A stretch of 36,050 bases of DNA from an uncultured Eubacteriales bacterium (GCA_949739085.1 CATIYU010000104.1:1-36050); one strand, 5' to 3'. Counted from the stretch's first letter, positions 16,960-25,707 are shown. Numbers and translations: made by a program. The notes: generated by a model from the sequence alone, not told the origin.

Positions 16960-16988
16960 TTGCGTATTTCCCCTATAGATGGTACGAT
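16960..16988 (+). promoter_or_regulatory. Sigma-A-like promoter of the PH-domain gene
   Basis: Plus strand: TTGCGT, 17 bases, TACGAT, about 67 bases before the chosen start at 17056, preceded by a T-rich tract (16931-16959). Confidence 0.55.
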
Positions 16989-17055
16989 AGTCTACAAGTG
17001 GAGCCAGGGGCCGCAGGCCCGCCGGGTCCCCAAAATGATCGGAGCTATATGCGCT

Positions 17056-17430
17056 ATGATTGATTTCGAAAACGCCGAGTACTTAAAGTTGCGGCCTGTG
17101 AAGGAAAGCACCTTCGACGCCCTCATCCGCCCCATGTTTGTGGACGGTGAGGAGGTCATCCAGTGCTTCCAGACTGTCCGGGACGGCGTAGTGTTTACCA
17201 ACCTGCGGATTTTCGCCATCAATATCCAGGGCCTCACCGGGAAAAAGAAAGATTTCACCATTCTGCCCTACAGCCAGGTTCAGGCGTTTTCCGTGGAGAC
17301 CGCCGGGGTGTTGGATCTGGACAGCGAACTGGACCTGTGGTTCAGCGGACTGGGCCGCGTCCGGTTTGAATTTGTCTCCAACGCCGATGTGGCCTTTATT
17401 TGCAGGACCATCTCCCAGCGGCTGCTGTAG
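17056..17430 (+). CDS. Bacterial PH-domain protein (YvbH/bPH_1 family)
   Basis: The 124-residue product matches the bacterial pleckstrin-homology family: FDALIRPMFVDGEEVIQCFQ, then VFTNLRIFAINIQGLTGKKKDF, YSQVQAFSVETAG and DLDSELDLWFSG. These soluble single-domain proteins form ring-shaped oligomers in solved structures and their role is unknown; some are stress-linked. The frame is open back to 16903, but the family starts at MIDFENAEYLKL; the ATG at 17056 has GGAG 11 bases upstream, a rather long spacing. It is a single-gene unit between rsmD (divergent) and the cobalamin riboswitch; I saw no clear terminator before the riboswitch. Confidence 0.88.
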   Translation: MIDFENAEYLKLRPVKESTFDALIRPMFVDGEEVIQCFQTVRDGVVFTNLRIFAINIQGLTGKKKDFTILPYSQVQAFSVETAGVLDLDSELDLWFSGLGRVRFEFVSNADVAFICRTISQRLL

Positions 17431-17444
17431 CGGCCCCTAACCGC

Positions 17445-17578
17445 TGCACTTACGGAAAACAAGTTGCCAGCTGCTGCCGCGTCTGCGGCGCATGGAATAG
17501 GGTGCAAAGCCCTGCGAGCCGGTCACTGTGATGCCTCCTTGAGAGGTTAAGTCAGATACATGGCAGTCTGGCGGCATT
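17445..17578 (+). ncRNA. Cobalamin (adenosylcobalamin) riboswitch
   Basis: The leader of cbiB holds the conserved cobalamin aptamer blocks in order: GGAATAGGGTGCAAAGCCC (the GGAA...GGTG.AA core), CGGTCACTGTGATG (the CACTGTGA block) and AAGTCAGATACATGGC (the B12 box). Pairing of GCCAG (near 17466) with CTGGC (near 17569) can close the aptamer. A terminator follows at 17638. When cobalamin binds, transcription of cbiB-cobD should stop early. Boundaries are approximate. Confidence 0.85.
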
Positions 17579-17637
17579 CTGCCGGAACCGGAAATGCGCT
17601 TTTTGTCCAGCCCCTCTGACCCGGGGCGGTGCTTTGT

Positions 17638-17667
17638 GCGTTTCGCGCTCCGGCGCGGGGCGTTTTT
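17638..17667 (+). terminator. Terminator of the cobalamin riboswitch
   Basis: An 11-bp stem (GCGTTTCGCGC / GCGCGGGGCGT, including four G-U pairs), a TCCG loop and five T residues, 36 bases before cbiB. This fits the expression platform of the riboswitch; the U-U-U/G-G-G wobble block makes the stem weaker than average, which may ease anti-termination. Confidence 0.65.
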
Positions 17668-17703
17668 CCTATCAGTTTTGATTTCATTTGAGAGGCGGCG
17701 GAC

Positions 17704-18666
17704 ATGTATCTTAATCTGCTGGCCATTCTGTGCGGGTTTAGCCTGGATCTGCTGCTGGCGGACCCGGCCTGGATGCCCCATCCAGTGGTCTGTATGGGGC
17801 GGATTATTACTGCCCTGGAGACATTTCTACGTCCCCGCCTCCCGAACACGCCGGGGGGCGAATTCTGGGGCGGGGTCCTGCTGGCGGCGGCACTGCCCCT
17901 GGGGACGCTGCTGGTATGCGGCGGCGTCTGTGCCCTGGCGGATTGGTTGCACCCGGCGGCGGGATTTCTGGTCCAGACTCTGTGGTGCTGGCAGGCGCTG
18001 GCGCTGCGGGGCTTGGCGGCGGAGAGCGGCAACGTCTATCGGGAACTAAAAAATGGCAGCTTGCCCGCCGCCCGTCTGGCGGTGGGGCGCATTGTGGGCC
18101 GGGATACAGAGGTCCTCACGGCGGAAGGGGTGGCAAAGGCGGCGGTGGAGACCGTGGCGGAGAATTTCTCCGACGGCGTTGCGGCCCCACTTCTCTACAT
18201 GCTGCTGGGGGGCGCACCACTGGCCTTGGTCTATAAGTCCATTAACACCATGGACAGCATGGTGGGCTACAAAAATAGCCGTTACCTCTACTTCGGTCGG
18301 GCAGCGGCGAAGCTGGACGACGCAGTCAACTACCTCCCCTCCCGTCTGGCGGCGCTCCTCTGGATTGCGGCGGCCTTTCTCACCGGTCATAACGGCCAAA
18401 ATGCCTGGCGGATCTGGCGGCGGGACCGCCGGAACCACGCCAGCCCCAATTCCGCTCAGACAGAGTCCGCCTGCGCCGGTGCGCTGGGGGTACAGCTTGC
18501 GGGGCCCGCCTCCTATTTTGGAACGGTGTTTGAAAAGCCCACCATCGGAGATCCACTGCGGCCAGTGGGGCCAGAGGACATCCTGCGGGCCAACCGGATG
18601 CTGTATGCTGCAGGGCTGCTGGCCCTGCTACTGGGTGGGCTGGTGCGCCTGCTGGCAGAAATTTAA
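17704..18666 (+). CDS. cbiB: Adenosylcobinamide-phosphate synthase CbiB
   Basis: CbiB joins adenosylcobyric acid to (R)-1-aminopropan-2-ol phosphate at the membrane, a late step of cobalamin synthesis. The N-terminal DLLLADPAWMPHPVVCMGR is typical, as are AVETVAENFSDGVAAPLLY, YKSINTMDSMVGYKN and DRRNHASPNSAQTESACAGALGV (read in two pieces around residue 250). Four to five membrane segments are visible. Length is 320 residues, normal. The start ATG at 17704 follows GAGAGGCGG. It is directly behind the B12 riboswitch and 12 bases before cobD. Confidence 0.96.
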   Translation: MYLNLLAILCGFSLDLLLADPAWMPHPVVCMGRIITALETFLRPRLPNTPGGEFWGGVLLAAALPLGTLLVCGGVCALADWLHPAAGFLVQTLWCWQALALRGLAAESGNVYRELKNGSLPAARLAVGRIVGRDTEVLTAEGVAKAAVETVAENFSDGVAAPLLYMLLGGAPLALVYKSINTMDSMVGYKNSRYLYFGRAAAKLDDAVNYLPSRLAALLWIAAAFLTGHNGQNAWRIWRRDRRNHASPNSAQTESACAGALGVQLAGPASYFGTVFEKPTIGDPLRPVGPEDILRANRMLYAAGLLALLLGGLVRLLAEI

Positions 18667-18678
18667 GGGAGACAAAAG

Positions 18679-19749
18679 ATGGAAGAGACAATGCTCCACG
18701 GCGGGGATTGGGCAGGCTATGAGGCGGAATACGGGGCGCAGCCTCTGGATTTTTCCTCCAACGTCAGCCCCCTCGGCCTGCCAAAAAAGGTACGGGCAGC
18801 TGCGGAACAGGCCCTTCATGTCTCAGAGCGGTATCCGGACCCCCTCTGCCGCAGCCTCCGCCGGGCCATCGCCGGAGCGGAGGGAGTCCCAATGGACTGG
18901 TGCCTCTGCGGCTGCGGTGCGGCGGATCTGATCTTCCGGGCTGTACTGGCAAAGCGGCCCCGCCGGGCCCTGGTCACCGCCCCCACCTTCTCGGAGTATG
19001 AGGCCGCCTTAGAACTGGTCCAGGCCAAAGTTGTCCGCTGCCGTCTGCGCCCAGAGGCGGACTTTTTACTGGAAGAAAATTTCCTCTCCCTTGCCGTCCC
19101 AGGGGTGGACATGGTGTTCCTGTGCCAGCCCAACAATCCAACAGGCCGCGCCGTCCCTCGAAGCCTGCTGGCCCGCCTTCTGGTCCGCTGCCGGGACGCT
19201 GGGGCGCTGCTGGTTGTGGACGAGTGCTTCTGCGACTTTCTGGAGGACCCCACCGCCTATACCATGCAGGAATTCCTAGGCCAATACGAGAACCTGCTTA
19301 TTCTGAAAGCCTTCACCAAGCTCTACGCCATGGCTGGACTGCGGCTGGGCTACTGCCTGTGCAGCGGCACGGGCTTTTTGCAGGACATGGCACGGGCCGG
19401 ACAGCCTTGGGCGGTGTCCCACCCGGCACAGGCGGCGGGTATCGCAGCTCTGGCGGAGACAGACTATGTGGGCGCGGTCCGGAAACTGACCGCCCAGGAG
19501 CGGCCCTGGCTGTCCGGGGAGCTGCAGCGGTTGGGTCTCCGTGTCATCCCTGGAGAGGCCAACTACCTGCTGTTCTTCTCCGCTCCCCCCCTGTTGGAGC
19601 CCCTGCGCCAGAGGGGGATCCTCCTGCGGGACTGCGGCAACTACAGGGGTCTGGAGGCAGGCTGGTATCGCACGGCGGTGCGGACTCGCAGCGACAACCG
19701 GCAGCTTATTGCCGCGCTGGAAGAAATTTTAAAGGAGCGTTCTCCATGA
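18679..19749 (+). CDS. cobD: L-threonine-O-3-phosphate decarboxylase CobD
   Basis: CobD is a PLP enzyme of the histidinol-phosphate aminotransferase fold that decarboxylates threonine phosphate to aminopropanol phosphate, the substrate of CbiB next door. The start HGGDWAGYEAEYG with LDFSSNVSPLGLP is typical of CobD. The PLP sites are visible: CQPNNPTGR, D181 in VVDECF, the Schiff-base lysine K214 (LKAFTKLYAMAGLRLGY), and a C-terminal Arg (YRTAVRTRSDN). Length is 356 residues. Sequence alone does not fully separate it from histidinol-phosphate aminotransferase, but the riboswitch and cbiB context does. The ATG at 18679 follows GGGAGA. Confidence 0.92.
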   Translation: MEETMLHGGDWAGYEAEYGAQPLDFSSNVSPLGLPKKVRAAAEQALHVSERYPDPLCRSLRRAIAGAEGVPMDWCLCGCGAADLIFRAVLAKRPRRALVTAPTFSEYEAALELVQAKVVRCRLRPEADFLLEENFLSLAVPGVDMVFLCQPNNPTGRAVPRSLLARLLVRCRDAGALLVVDECFCDFLEDPTAYTMQEFLGQYENLLILKAFTKLYAMAGLRLGYCLCSGTGFLQDMARAGQPWAVSHPAQAAGIAALAETDYVGAVRKLTAQERPWLSGELQRLGLRVIPGEANYLLFFSAPPLLEPLRQRGILLRDCGNYRGLEAGWYRTAVRTRSDNRQLIAALEEILKERSP

Positions 19750-19790
19750 GCCGCACGAGGGGCGTTATGGGGTATATGGGATACGTCTAA
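19746..19790 (+). CDS. 14-codon mini-ORF overlapping the cobD stop
   Basis: An ATG overlaps the cobD stop as ATGA and reads MSRTRGVMGYMGYV before a TAA that sits immediately before the terminator. The ATGA overlap is what one would expect for a coupled third cob gene, so this may be the stump of a deleted gene (for example cobU/cobS). It may also be chance. The preceding AAAGGAGCG is a fair ribosome binding site. Confidence 0.25.
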   Translation: MSRTRGVMGYMGYV

Positions 19791-19821
19791 AAAACCGGTG
19801 TGGCTAGCCACACCGGTTTTT
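19791..19821. terminator. Bidirectional terminator between cobD and argD
   Basis: A perfect 30-base palindrome with arms AAAACCGGTGTGGCT and AGCCACACCGGTTTT gives a T-run on both strands. It serves the convergent cob and arg operons. Confidence 0.95.
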
Positions 19822-19845
19822 CAGCGGTATTTCAGGTCTATCCCA

Positions 19846-21027
19846 TCACGGCGCCATAACCCTAGCCATGATGTCCAACCCCCTCTCCAGCTCCTCTTTC
19901 TTAATCACCAGCGGCGGCAGGAGGCGCAAGGTATCCTTCCCAGCCGTGAGGGTCAGCAGCCCCTGATCCATCAGCCGGTTTTTCAGCTCCTTATGCTCCA
20001 TCCCCTGGACCCCTACCCCCAGCATCAGCCCCATGCCCCGGATGCCGGAGACGTAGGGGCTGTTCAGAGCGGCGATGCCCTCCCGGAGATACTGTCCCTT
20101 TTCCTCTACTTGGGCCAGGAAATCCGGGGTAAGCGTATCCATCACCACATTGGCGGCAGCGGCGGCTATGGGGTTACCGCCAAAGGTGCTGCCGTGGTCT
20201 CCAGCCCGCAGAACCGTGCGGCATTTCTCGTTAGTCAGGAACCCGCCAAAGGGCAGGCCCCCGGCGATCCCCTTGGCAAAGGTCACTACATCGGGCTGGA
20301 TGCCAAACTGCTGGAAGGCAAAAAGACTTCCCGTGCGGCCAATGCCCGTCTGCACCTCATCTATCAGCAGCAGCCAATCCCGTTCCGCGCACAGGCGGGC
20401 CACCGCCTGGACGTAGCCGCGCTCCAGGGGATTGACGCCGCCCTCACCCTGGATAAGCTCCATCATCACGCCGCAGACGTCGTCCCCGGCCTGGGCCTGG
20501 AGGCTCTCCAGGTCATTGGCCTGGGCGTAGCGAAAGCCCTCGGTGAAGGGGAAGAAATAGTCGTGGAAGTGGTCCTGCCCCGTGGCCTTCAGGGTGGTGA
20601 TTGTGCGGCCATGGAAGGAATTTCTCAAGGTAATGATGGTAGCGCGCCCCTGGCCATACTTCTCGTAGGAGTACTTCCGGGCCACCTTAATCATGCCTTC
20701 GTTTGCCTCCGCGCCGGAGTTTCCAAAGAACACGCCGGACAGCCCAGACCCAGTCACCAGCTTTTCAGCCAGCTTGGCATAGGGCTCCGTATAGAAGAGG
20801 TTGGAGATATGGCCCACCTTCATGGCTTGGCTGTAGATTGCCTGGGCCCATGCTTCGTTGGCGTAGCCCAGAGAGCAGACGCCAATGCCGGAGGTGAAGT
20901 CCACGTACTCCTTTCCCTCCGCGTCGTAGAGCGTGGCCCCATGGCCGTGGTCAATGGCCACCTGATTGCGGCCGTAGGTCTGGAGGACGTATGCCTCGTC
21001 CAGAGCCTTGATTTCTGCGAAATTCAC
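19846..21027 (-). CDS. argD: Acetylornithine aminotransferase ArgD
   Basis: ArgD transfers an amino group from glutamate to N-acetylglutamate semialdehyde, giving N-acetylornithine. It is a class III aminotransferase: DFTSGIGVCSLGY near the N-terminus, FFGNSGAEANEG for PLP phosphate, LLIDEVQTGIGRTG (about 220-233) and the PLP lysine K252 (FAKGIAGGLPFGG). GDHGSTFGGNP also fits. Length is 393 residues. The start is GTG at 21027 with AAGGAGA 7 bases upstream. It is the last gene of the arg operon and ends at a bidirectional terminator. Confidence 0.95.
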   Translation of the reverse strand: MNFAEIKALDEAYVLQTYGRNQVAIDHGHGATLYDAEGKEYVDFTSGIGVCSLGYANEAWAQAIYSQAMKVGHISNLFYTEPYAKLAEKLVTGSGLSGVFFGNSGAEANEGMIKVARKYSYEKYGQGRATIITLRNSFHGRTITTLKATGQDHFHDYFFPFTEGFRYAQANDLESLQAQAGDDVCGVMMELIQGEGGVNPLERGYVQAVARLCAERDWLLLIDEVQTGIGRTGSLFAFQQFGIQPDVVTFAKGIAGGLPFGGFLTNEKCRTVLRAGDHGSTFGGNPIAAAAANVVMDTLTPDFLAQVEEKGQYLREGIAALNSPYVSGIRGMGLMLGVGVQGMEHKELKNRLMDQGLLTLTAGKDTLRLLPPLVIKKEELERGLDIMARVMAP

Positions 21028-21076
21028 GTTATGTTCTCCTTCAAAGTTCTTTTGCTGCTTGGGAAGAGGAATTCTC

Positions 21077-21940
21077 CTACCCTATCATCGTCCCGATACC
21101 AGCCTGAGATAAGACCTCAATGAGAATAGAGTGAGGAATGCGCCCGTCCAGGATATGGGTCCGGTGTACGCCGGAGCGCACCGCGTCCACGCAGCAGTCC
21201 ACCTTGGGGATCATGCCCCCGGAGACCACCCCCTCCTCCACCAGCGCCGGAATCTCCGACAGGTGCAGGCGGGAGATCAGGGTGGTCTCGTCGTCCTTGT
21301 CCCGCAGAAGGCCGGGGGTGTCCGTCAGAAGAATTAGCTTCTCCGCCCCCAGAGCTATGGCGATTTTGGCGGCGGCAGTGTCCGCATTGACATTGTAGGT
21401 GGTCTCTGCGTCCACGCCTTGGGCCACGGTGGAGATGACGGGAATGTACCCATCCCGAATGGCGTCCAGAATCACTTTGGGCTCTACGGCGGTGATATCC
21501 CCCACCAGACCGTAGTCCACTCCGTCCGCTTGGCGGCGGATCGCCTTGAGCATCCCGCCGTCCAAGCCGCAGAGGCCCACCGCACTGCCGCCAGCCCGGT
21601 TGAGGGTCATAACCAGGTTCTTGTTGACCTTGCCACAGAGGACCATCTGCACCGCCTCCATGGTCTCCCCGTCGGTATAGCGCAGGCCGTTGACAAACCG
21701 GCTCTCCTTGCCGGTTTTTTTCAGCAGCTCGTTAATCTCCGGGCCGCCGCCGTGGACCACCGCCACATTCATGCCCACCAACCGCAGCAGCACGATATCA
21801 TTGATGACCGCCCGGCGCAGCTCCTCGCTAATCATGGCGTTTCCGCCGTATTTGACAACAATAGTTTTTCCGTTATATTGCTGGATATAGGGCAGGGCCT
21901 CCACCAGCACCTGGGCCCTGTCGCAGTGACTGAATTGCAT
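21077..21940 (-). CDS. argB: Acetylglutamate kinase ArgB (arginine-sensitive type)
   Basis: ArgB phosphorylates N-acetylglutamate. The amino-acid kinase motifs are clear: IVVKYGGNAM (nucleotide site), AVVHGGGPEI (substrate site), NVNADTAAAKIA and KLILLTDTPGLL. The start at 21940, with AAGGAGG 6 bases upstream, gives 287 residues. It includes the N-terminal helix FSHCDRAQVLVEALPYIQQY, which in known structures is the mark of hexameric, arginine-inhibited kinases. Feedback inhibition by arginine is therefore predicted. A longer open frame exists upstream but lacks support. Confidence 0.96.
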   Translation of the reverse strand: MQFSHCDRAQVLVEALPYIQQYNGKTIVVKYGGNAMISEELRRAVINDIVLLRLVGMNVAVVHGGGPEINELLKKTGKESRFVNGLRYTDGETMEAVQMVLCGKVNKNLVMTLNRAGGSAVGLCGLDGGMLKAIRRQADGVDYGLVGDITAVEPKVILDAIRDGYIPVISTVAQGVDAETTYNVNADTAAAKIAIALGAEKLILLTDTPGLLRDKDDETTLISRLHLSEIPALVEEGVVSGGMIPKVDCCVDAVRSGVHRTHILDGRIPHSILIEVLSQAGIGTMIG

Positions 21941-21983
21941 ACTTGCCTCCTTGTGAGGGGCTGGTTCAGCCGCCGCAGGCGGC

Positions 21984-23225
21984 TTATGTCCGGTAATCCC
22001 CGTTGATTTTGATGTAGTCATAGGTGATATCGCAGCCCCAACAGGTGCACGCCTCGTTCCCCTCGGAGATAGTAATATCAATATCTACCTCATCCTCAGA
22101 CAGAATTTTCTTGGCCAGTGCCTCGTCAAAAGCAAGGCCCCTCCCCTGTTCGCACACCAGAATCTCCCCCGCGTCCGATGCGAAGGTCACGTTTACCTGC
22201 TCCGGGTCAAACGTCTCCCCGGAGTAACCCATGGCGCAGAGGACCCGGCCCCAGTTGGCGTCACAGCCAAAAATAGCCGCCTTAGTAAGGGTGGAGGAGA
22301 TAACAGATTTAGAGATAGCCTCCGCCTGCTCCTCGCTCTTTGCCCCCCTTACCGTGCAGGTAATAAGGTGCTTGGCCCCCTCGCCGTCTTTGGCCATAGA
22401 CCGGGCCAGACGATAACAGACCTCGTGGAGCTTCATGAGGAAGTCAATATAGGCATCGTTTTTCTCCGTGATCTCCGGATTGCCCGCCAGACCATTGGCC
22501 AGTATGCAGCAGGTGTCGTTCGTAGAGGTGTCGCCGTCCACGCTGATGCGGTTGAAGGTAGTGCGGGCAGCCTCCGCCAGTGCCTCCCGAAGCAGCTCCG
22601 GGGCGATAGCGCAGTCTGTGGTCAAAAAGCAGAGCATGGTGCCCATATTGGGGTGAATCATGCCGCTGCCCTTGGCAATGCCGCCAATATGGACTGTTCT
22701 GCCGCCGATCACCACCTCCCCGGCAAACTCCTTTTTCACCGTGTCCGTGGTCATAATGGCGTGGGCCGCCGCGTCGCTGGCGGCATCGCTACGCTCCAGC
22801 AGGCTGTACAGCTCCGGTAAGCCGTCCTCAATGACCTTCACGTTGAGAGCCTGGCCGATGACGCCGGTGGAGGCCACCAGAACCTCCTCCGGGGCGCAGC
22901 CGATGGCCTTGGCCGCCGCCGCGCACATCCGCCCCGCGTTCTCCTCCCCCAGGGGAGCGCAGGCGTTGGCGTTGCCACTGTTGGCGATGATAGCCCGGAC
23001 CCAGCCCGCCGCCAGGTGAGCTTTCGTCACCTGGATGGGAGCCGCTTTTACCACATTTTTCGTAAACAGCGCCGCCGCCGCACAGGGTGCGTCAGAGACG
23101 ATCAGCGCCACGTCCTTTTTCCATTTGGCGTGGGTCTTTACCCCCACATGGAGTCCCGCCGCCCGGAACCCCAAAGCGGCGCATACGCCGCCGGGGACTC
23201 CCCCATAATTTGCTTCACCGCACAT
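21984..23225 (-). CDS. argJ: Glutamate N-acetyltransferase / amino-acid acetyltransferase ArgJ
   Basis: ArgJ moves acetyl from N-acetylornithine to glutamate, recycling the acetyl group; many also use acetyl-CoA. The precursor self-cleaves before a Thr that becomes the nucleophile. Here the site is KGSGMIHPNMGTML, with T196 as the predicted nucleophile and a Gly, rather than the usual Ala, before it. Other family signatures are ANSGNANACAP, STGVIGQ, SVDGDTSTNDT and GCDANWGR, with a C-terminal Tyr/Arg-Thr end. Length is 413 residues. ATG at 23225 follows GGAGAG. No argA or argE is present in the window, in line with the cyclic pathway. Confidence 0.96.
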   Translation of the reverse strand: MCGEANYGGVPGGVCAALGFRAAGLHVGVKTHAKWKKDVALIVSDAPCAAAALFTKNVVKAAPIQVTKAHLAAGWVRAIIANSGNANACAPLGEENAGRMCAAAAKAIGCAPEEVLVASTGVIGQALNVKVIEDGLPELYSLLERSDAASDAAAHAIMTTDTVKKEFAGEVVIGGRTVHIGGIAKGSGMIHPNMGTMLCFLTTDCAIAPELLREALAEAARTTFNRISVDGDTSTNDTCCILANGLAGNPEITEKNDAYIDFLMKLHEVCYRLARSMAKDGEGAKHLITCTVRGAKSEEQAEAISKSVISSTLTKAAIFGCDANWGRVLCAMGYSGETFDPEQVNVTFASDAGEILVCEQGRGLAFDEALAKKILSEDEVDIDITISEGNEACTCWGCDITYDYIKINGDYRT

Positions 23226-23234
23226 AGTTCTCTC

Positions 23235-24206
23235 CTATTCCGCCAGCCCAGCCAACTCGTCAAAGCCGAGCATGATATTCATATTCTGCACCGCCGCCCC
23301 GGACGCCCCCTTGCCCAGATTGTCGAAGAGGGCTGTGACAGTGAAGCGCTCCTCGTTTCCTGCCACCAGCAGAGACAGTGTGTCCCTGCCAGCCACCGCC
23401 CCGCTGTAGAACTTGGAATTTGGCTCAATGCCGCCCTCCTCACAGGTGGGACAGCCCGCCGTCCATACCAGCCTTTTTCCGTCATAAGCCCCATAGTAGT
23501 CTGCCAGGGTTTTCCAAACTGTATGGAGACCGGGAGCGCCTCTCAGCTGGCTCATATGCAGCGGCACGGTAGCCGCCATCCCCTTATAGTAGTCGTCCAC
23601 AATGGGCGTAAACACTGGAGGCTTCTCTAGGCCGCAGATTTTCTGCATCTCCGGCAGGTGCTTGTGGTTTTGCTGTACAGCATAAATGGCAGGACTGCCC
23701 ATCACACTGTCCCTGTTTTCCGCCTCGTACTGGGCGATCATTTTCTTCCCGCCGCCGGAGTAGCCTGTAAGGGAAAAGCAGCTCAGCGCCGCGTCCCTTG
23801 GGAGAAGCTCCATTTTTACCAGCGGGTAGACGATGCTGATGAACCCTGTGGCGTGACACCCAGGGTTAGCCACTCGCTTCGCCGTCCGAATCGCCTCCCG
23901 CTGGTCCGGCCCCAGTTCCGGAAAACCATAGACCCAGCCAGGAGCTGTGCGGTGTGCGGTGGAGGCGTCGATGATCCGGGTGTCCGGGTTCTCCCCCAGC
24001 GCCACCGCCTCCACGGCGGCGGCGTCCGGCAGGCACAGGAACACCAGGTCAGAGGCATTCATGAGCTTCTTCCGCTCCTCCAAATTTTTACGCTTGTCTT
24101 CGTCGATGAGAAGGAGCTGGATATCCTCCCGCCCCGCCAGGCGGTCGTAAATTTGCAGGCCCGTAGTGCCCCCCCTGCCGTCAATGTAAACAACTGGCTT
24201 ATGCAT
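23235..24206 (-). CDS. argC: N-acetyl-gamma-glutamyl-phosphate reductase ArgC (type 2)
   Basis: ArgC reduces N-acetylglutamyl phosphate with NADPH to the semialdehyde. The N-terminus VVYIDGRGGTTGLQIYDRL and the short length (323 residues) match the less common type 2 form rather than the GASGYTG/GATGYTG type 1. The catalytic Cys is C117 in ANPGCHATG, and DASTAHRTAPGWVYGFPEL is a type 2 signature. The ATG at 24206 follows GGAGGG by 7 bases and overlaps the end of argH by 8 bases. The frame is open further upstream, inside argH, but without a matching N-terminus. Confidence 0.94.
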   Translation of the reverse strand: MHKPVVYIDGRGGTTGLQIYDRLAGREDIQLLLIDEDKRKNLEERKKLMNASDLVFLCLPDAAAVEAVALGENPDTRIIDASTAHRTAPGWVYGFPELGPDQREAIRTAKRVANPGCHATGFISIVYPLVKMELLPRDAALSCFSLTGYSGGGKKMIAQYEAENRDSVMGSPAIYAVQQNHKHLPEMQKICGLEKPPVFTPIVDDYYKGMAATVPLHMSQLRGAPGLHTVWKTLADYYGAYDGKRLVWTAGCPTCEEGGIEPNSKFYSGAVAGRDTLSLLVAGNEERFTVTALFDNLGKGASGAAVQNMNIMLGFDELAGLAE

Positions 24207-25629
24207 GTCCGCCCCCTCCATGAACGCCTCCAATGACCTTTGCGGCCTTCGCCCGGCAGGTGTAGATAAACTGCTCCAGATCCGAAATCTGCCGCATGGT
24301 CTCCTCCACCGCCGGACCACCTAAGCTTTTGCGCTGTCCCATGCACGCCTCAAGGCGCAGGGCCTCATAGACGTCCTCCTCAAAGAGTGGGGAAACCTCC
24401 CGCAGCTCCTCCAGGGTCAGCTCCTCCAACAGCTTCCCCCGCTCCCCGCAGAGGCTTACCAACCGCCCCACCACCGTGTAAGCGTCCCGGAAGGGCAGCC
24501 CCCTTTTTGTCAGATAATCCGCGCAGTCAGTAGCGTTGATAAACCCGCTTCCGGCGGCCCGGCGCATGTTCTCCGGCAGGACCCGCAGGGTGGAGAGCAT
24601 CCCTGTAAACACTGGCAGGCACATTTTCACCGTGTCCACTGCGTCGAATACCGGCTCCTTGTCCTCCTGCATGTCCTTGTTGTAAGCAAGTGGCAGGCCC
24701 TTCATGGCAGTCAACAGACCCATCAGGTCCCCATAAACCCGGCCCGTCTTGCCCCGGACCAGCTCCGCCACGTCCGGATTCTTCTTCTGCGGCATAATAG
24801 AGCTGCCGGTGGAGTAGGCGTCGTCCAGCTCAATAAATTTGAACTCCCAACTGCACCAGAGAATAATCTCCTCCGAAAAGCGGCTCAGATGCATCATCAG
24901 CACCGAGAGGGCGCTGAGAAGCTCAATAGCGTAATCCCGGTCGCTGACCCCATCCAGGCTGTTGGAGCAGGGGCCGTTAAACCCCAGGAGCCGGGCGGTC
25001 TCAAATCGGTCGATGGGATAGGTAGTCCCCGCCAGGGCCCCACTGCCCAGAGGACACTGGTTCATCCGCGCCCGGCAGTCCTGGAGGCGTGCCACATCCC
25101 GGCGTAACATTTCGCCATAGGCCAGCAGGTGATGGGCAAAGGAGATGGGCTGGGCCCGCTGGAGGTGGGTATAGCCTGGCATAACCGTGGTTTTATGCCG
25201 GGAGGCCAGGTTCAGCACCACCTGCTGGAGGTCCAGAATCCGGGCAGTAATCTCACCAATCTCCCGCCGCAGGTACAGCCGCAGGTCCACCGCCACCTGG
25301 TCGTTGCGGCTTCTAGCCGTGTGGAGGCGTTTGCCCGCCTCCCCGATGCGCTCTGTCAAAAGGGCCTCCACATTCATGTGGATGTCCTCGTTCCCGGCGG
25401 TAAATTCTACCTTCCCCGCCTCAATATCCGCCAGAATGCCCGCCAGCCCCGTCTCAATCTTCTCCCGGTCCTCCCCAGTAATGATGCCGCAGTCCGCCAG
25501 CATCTGGGCGTGGGCCATGCTGCCCTGAATATCCTCCCGGTACAGCCGGAAGTCAAAATGGATGGAGGCGTTAAAATCGTTTACCAATCCATCGGTCTCC
25601 TTGCTGAACCGTCCGCCCCATAGTTTCAT
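24199..25629 (-). CDS. argH: Argininosuccinate lyase ArgH
   Basis: ArgH splits argininosuccinate into arginine and fumarate. It starts MKLWGGRFSKETD, as usual; the catalytic His is in GYTHLQRAQP (H155), and the fumarase/lyase signature GSSIMPQKKNPD is at about 275-286 on the flexible loop with the catalytic Ser. TARSRNDQV and LPLAYNKDMQEDKEP are also typical. Length is 476 residues. It lies 78 bases after argG; that gap has a large GC inverted repeat (about 25663-25701) without a T-run. Confidence 0.97.
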   Translation of the reverse strand: MKLWGGRFSKETDGLVNDFNASIHFDFRLYREDIQGSMAHAQMLADCGIITGEDREKIETGLAGILADIEAGKVEFTAGNEDIHMNVEALLTERIGEAGKRLHTARSRNDQVAVDLRLYLRREIGEITARILDLQQVVLNLASRHKTTVMPGYTHLQRAQPISFAHHLLAYGEMLRRDVARLQDCRARMNQCPLGSGALAGTTYPIDRFETARLLGFNGPCSNSLDGVSDRDYAIELLSALSVLMMHLSRFSEEIILWCSWEFKFIELDDAYSTGSSIMPQKKNPDVAELVRGKTGRVYGDLMGLLTAMKGLPLAYNKDMQEDKEPVFDAVDTVKMCLPVFTGMLSTLRVLPENMRRAAGSGFINATDCADYLTKRGLPFRDAYTVVGRLVSLCGERGKLLEELTLEELREVSPLFEEDVYEALRLEACMGQRKSLGGPAVEETMRQISDLEQFIYTCRAKAAKVIGGVHGGGGHA

Positions 25630-25707
25630 TGCTTGTCCCTCGCCTTTCTTGCGTCCTATATGGGAAGCGGCGGAGGCGCAGATATCCGCGCCGCCGCCCT
25701 GTTTTTG

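Noticed and set aside
17547..18032. Minus-strand frame across the riboswitch and cbiB start
   Set aside because: It is antisense to a well-supported riboswitch and CbiB coding region.
19798..21123. A 441-codon open frame on the plus strand
   Set aside because: It is antisense to argD and runs through the bidirectional terminator; no motif or ribosome binding site.
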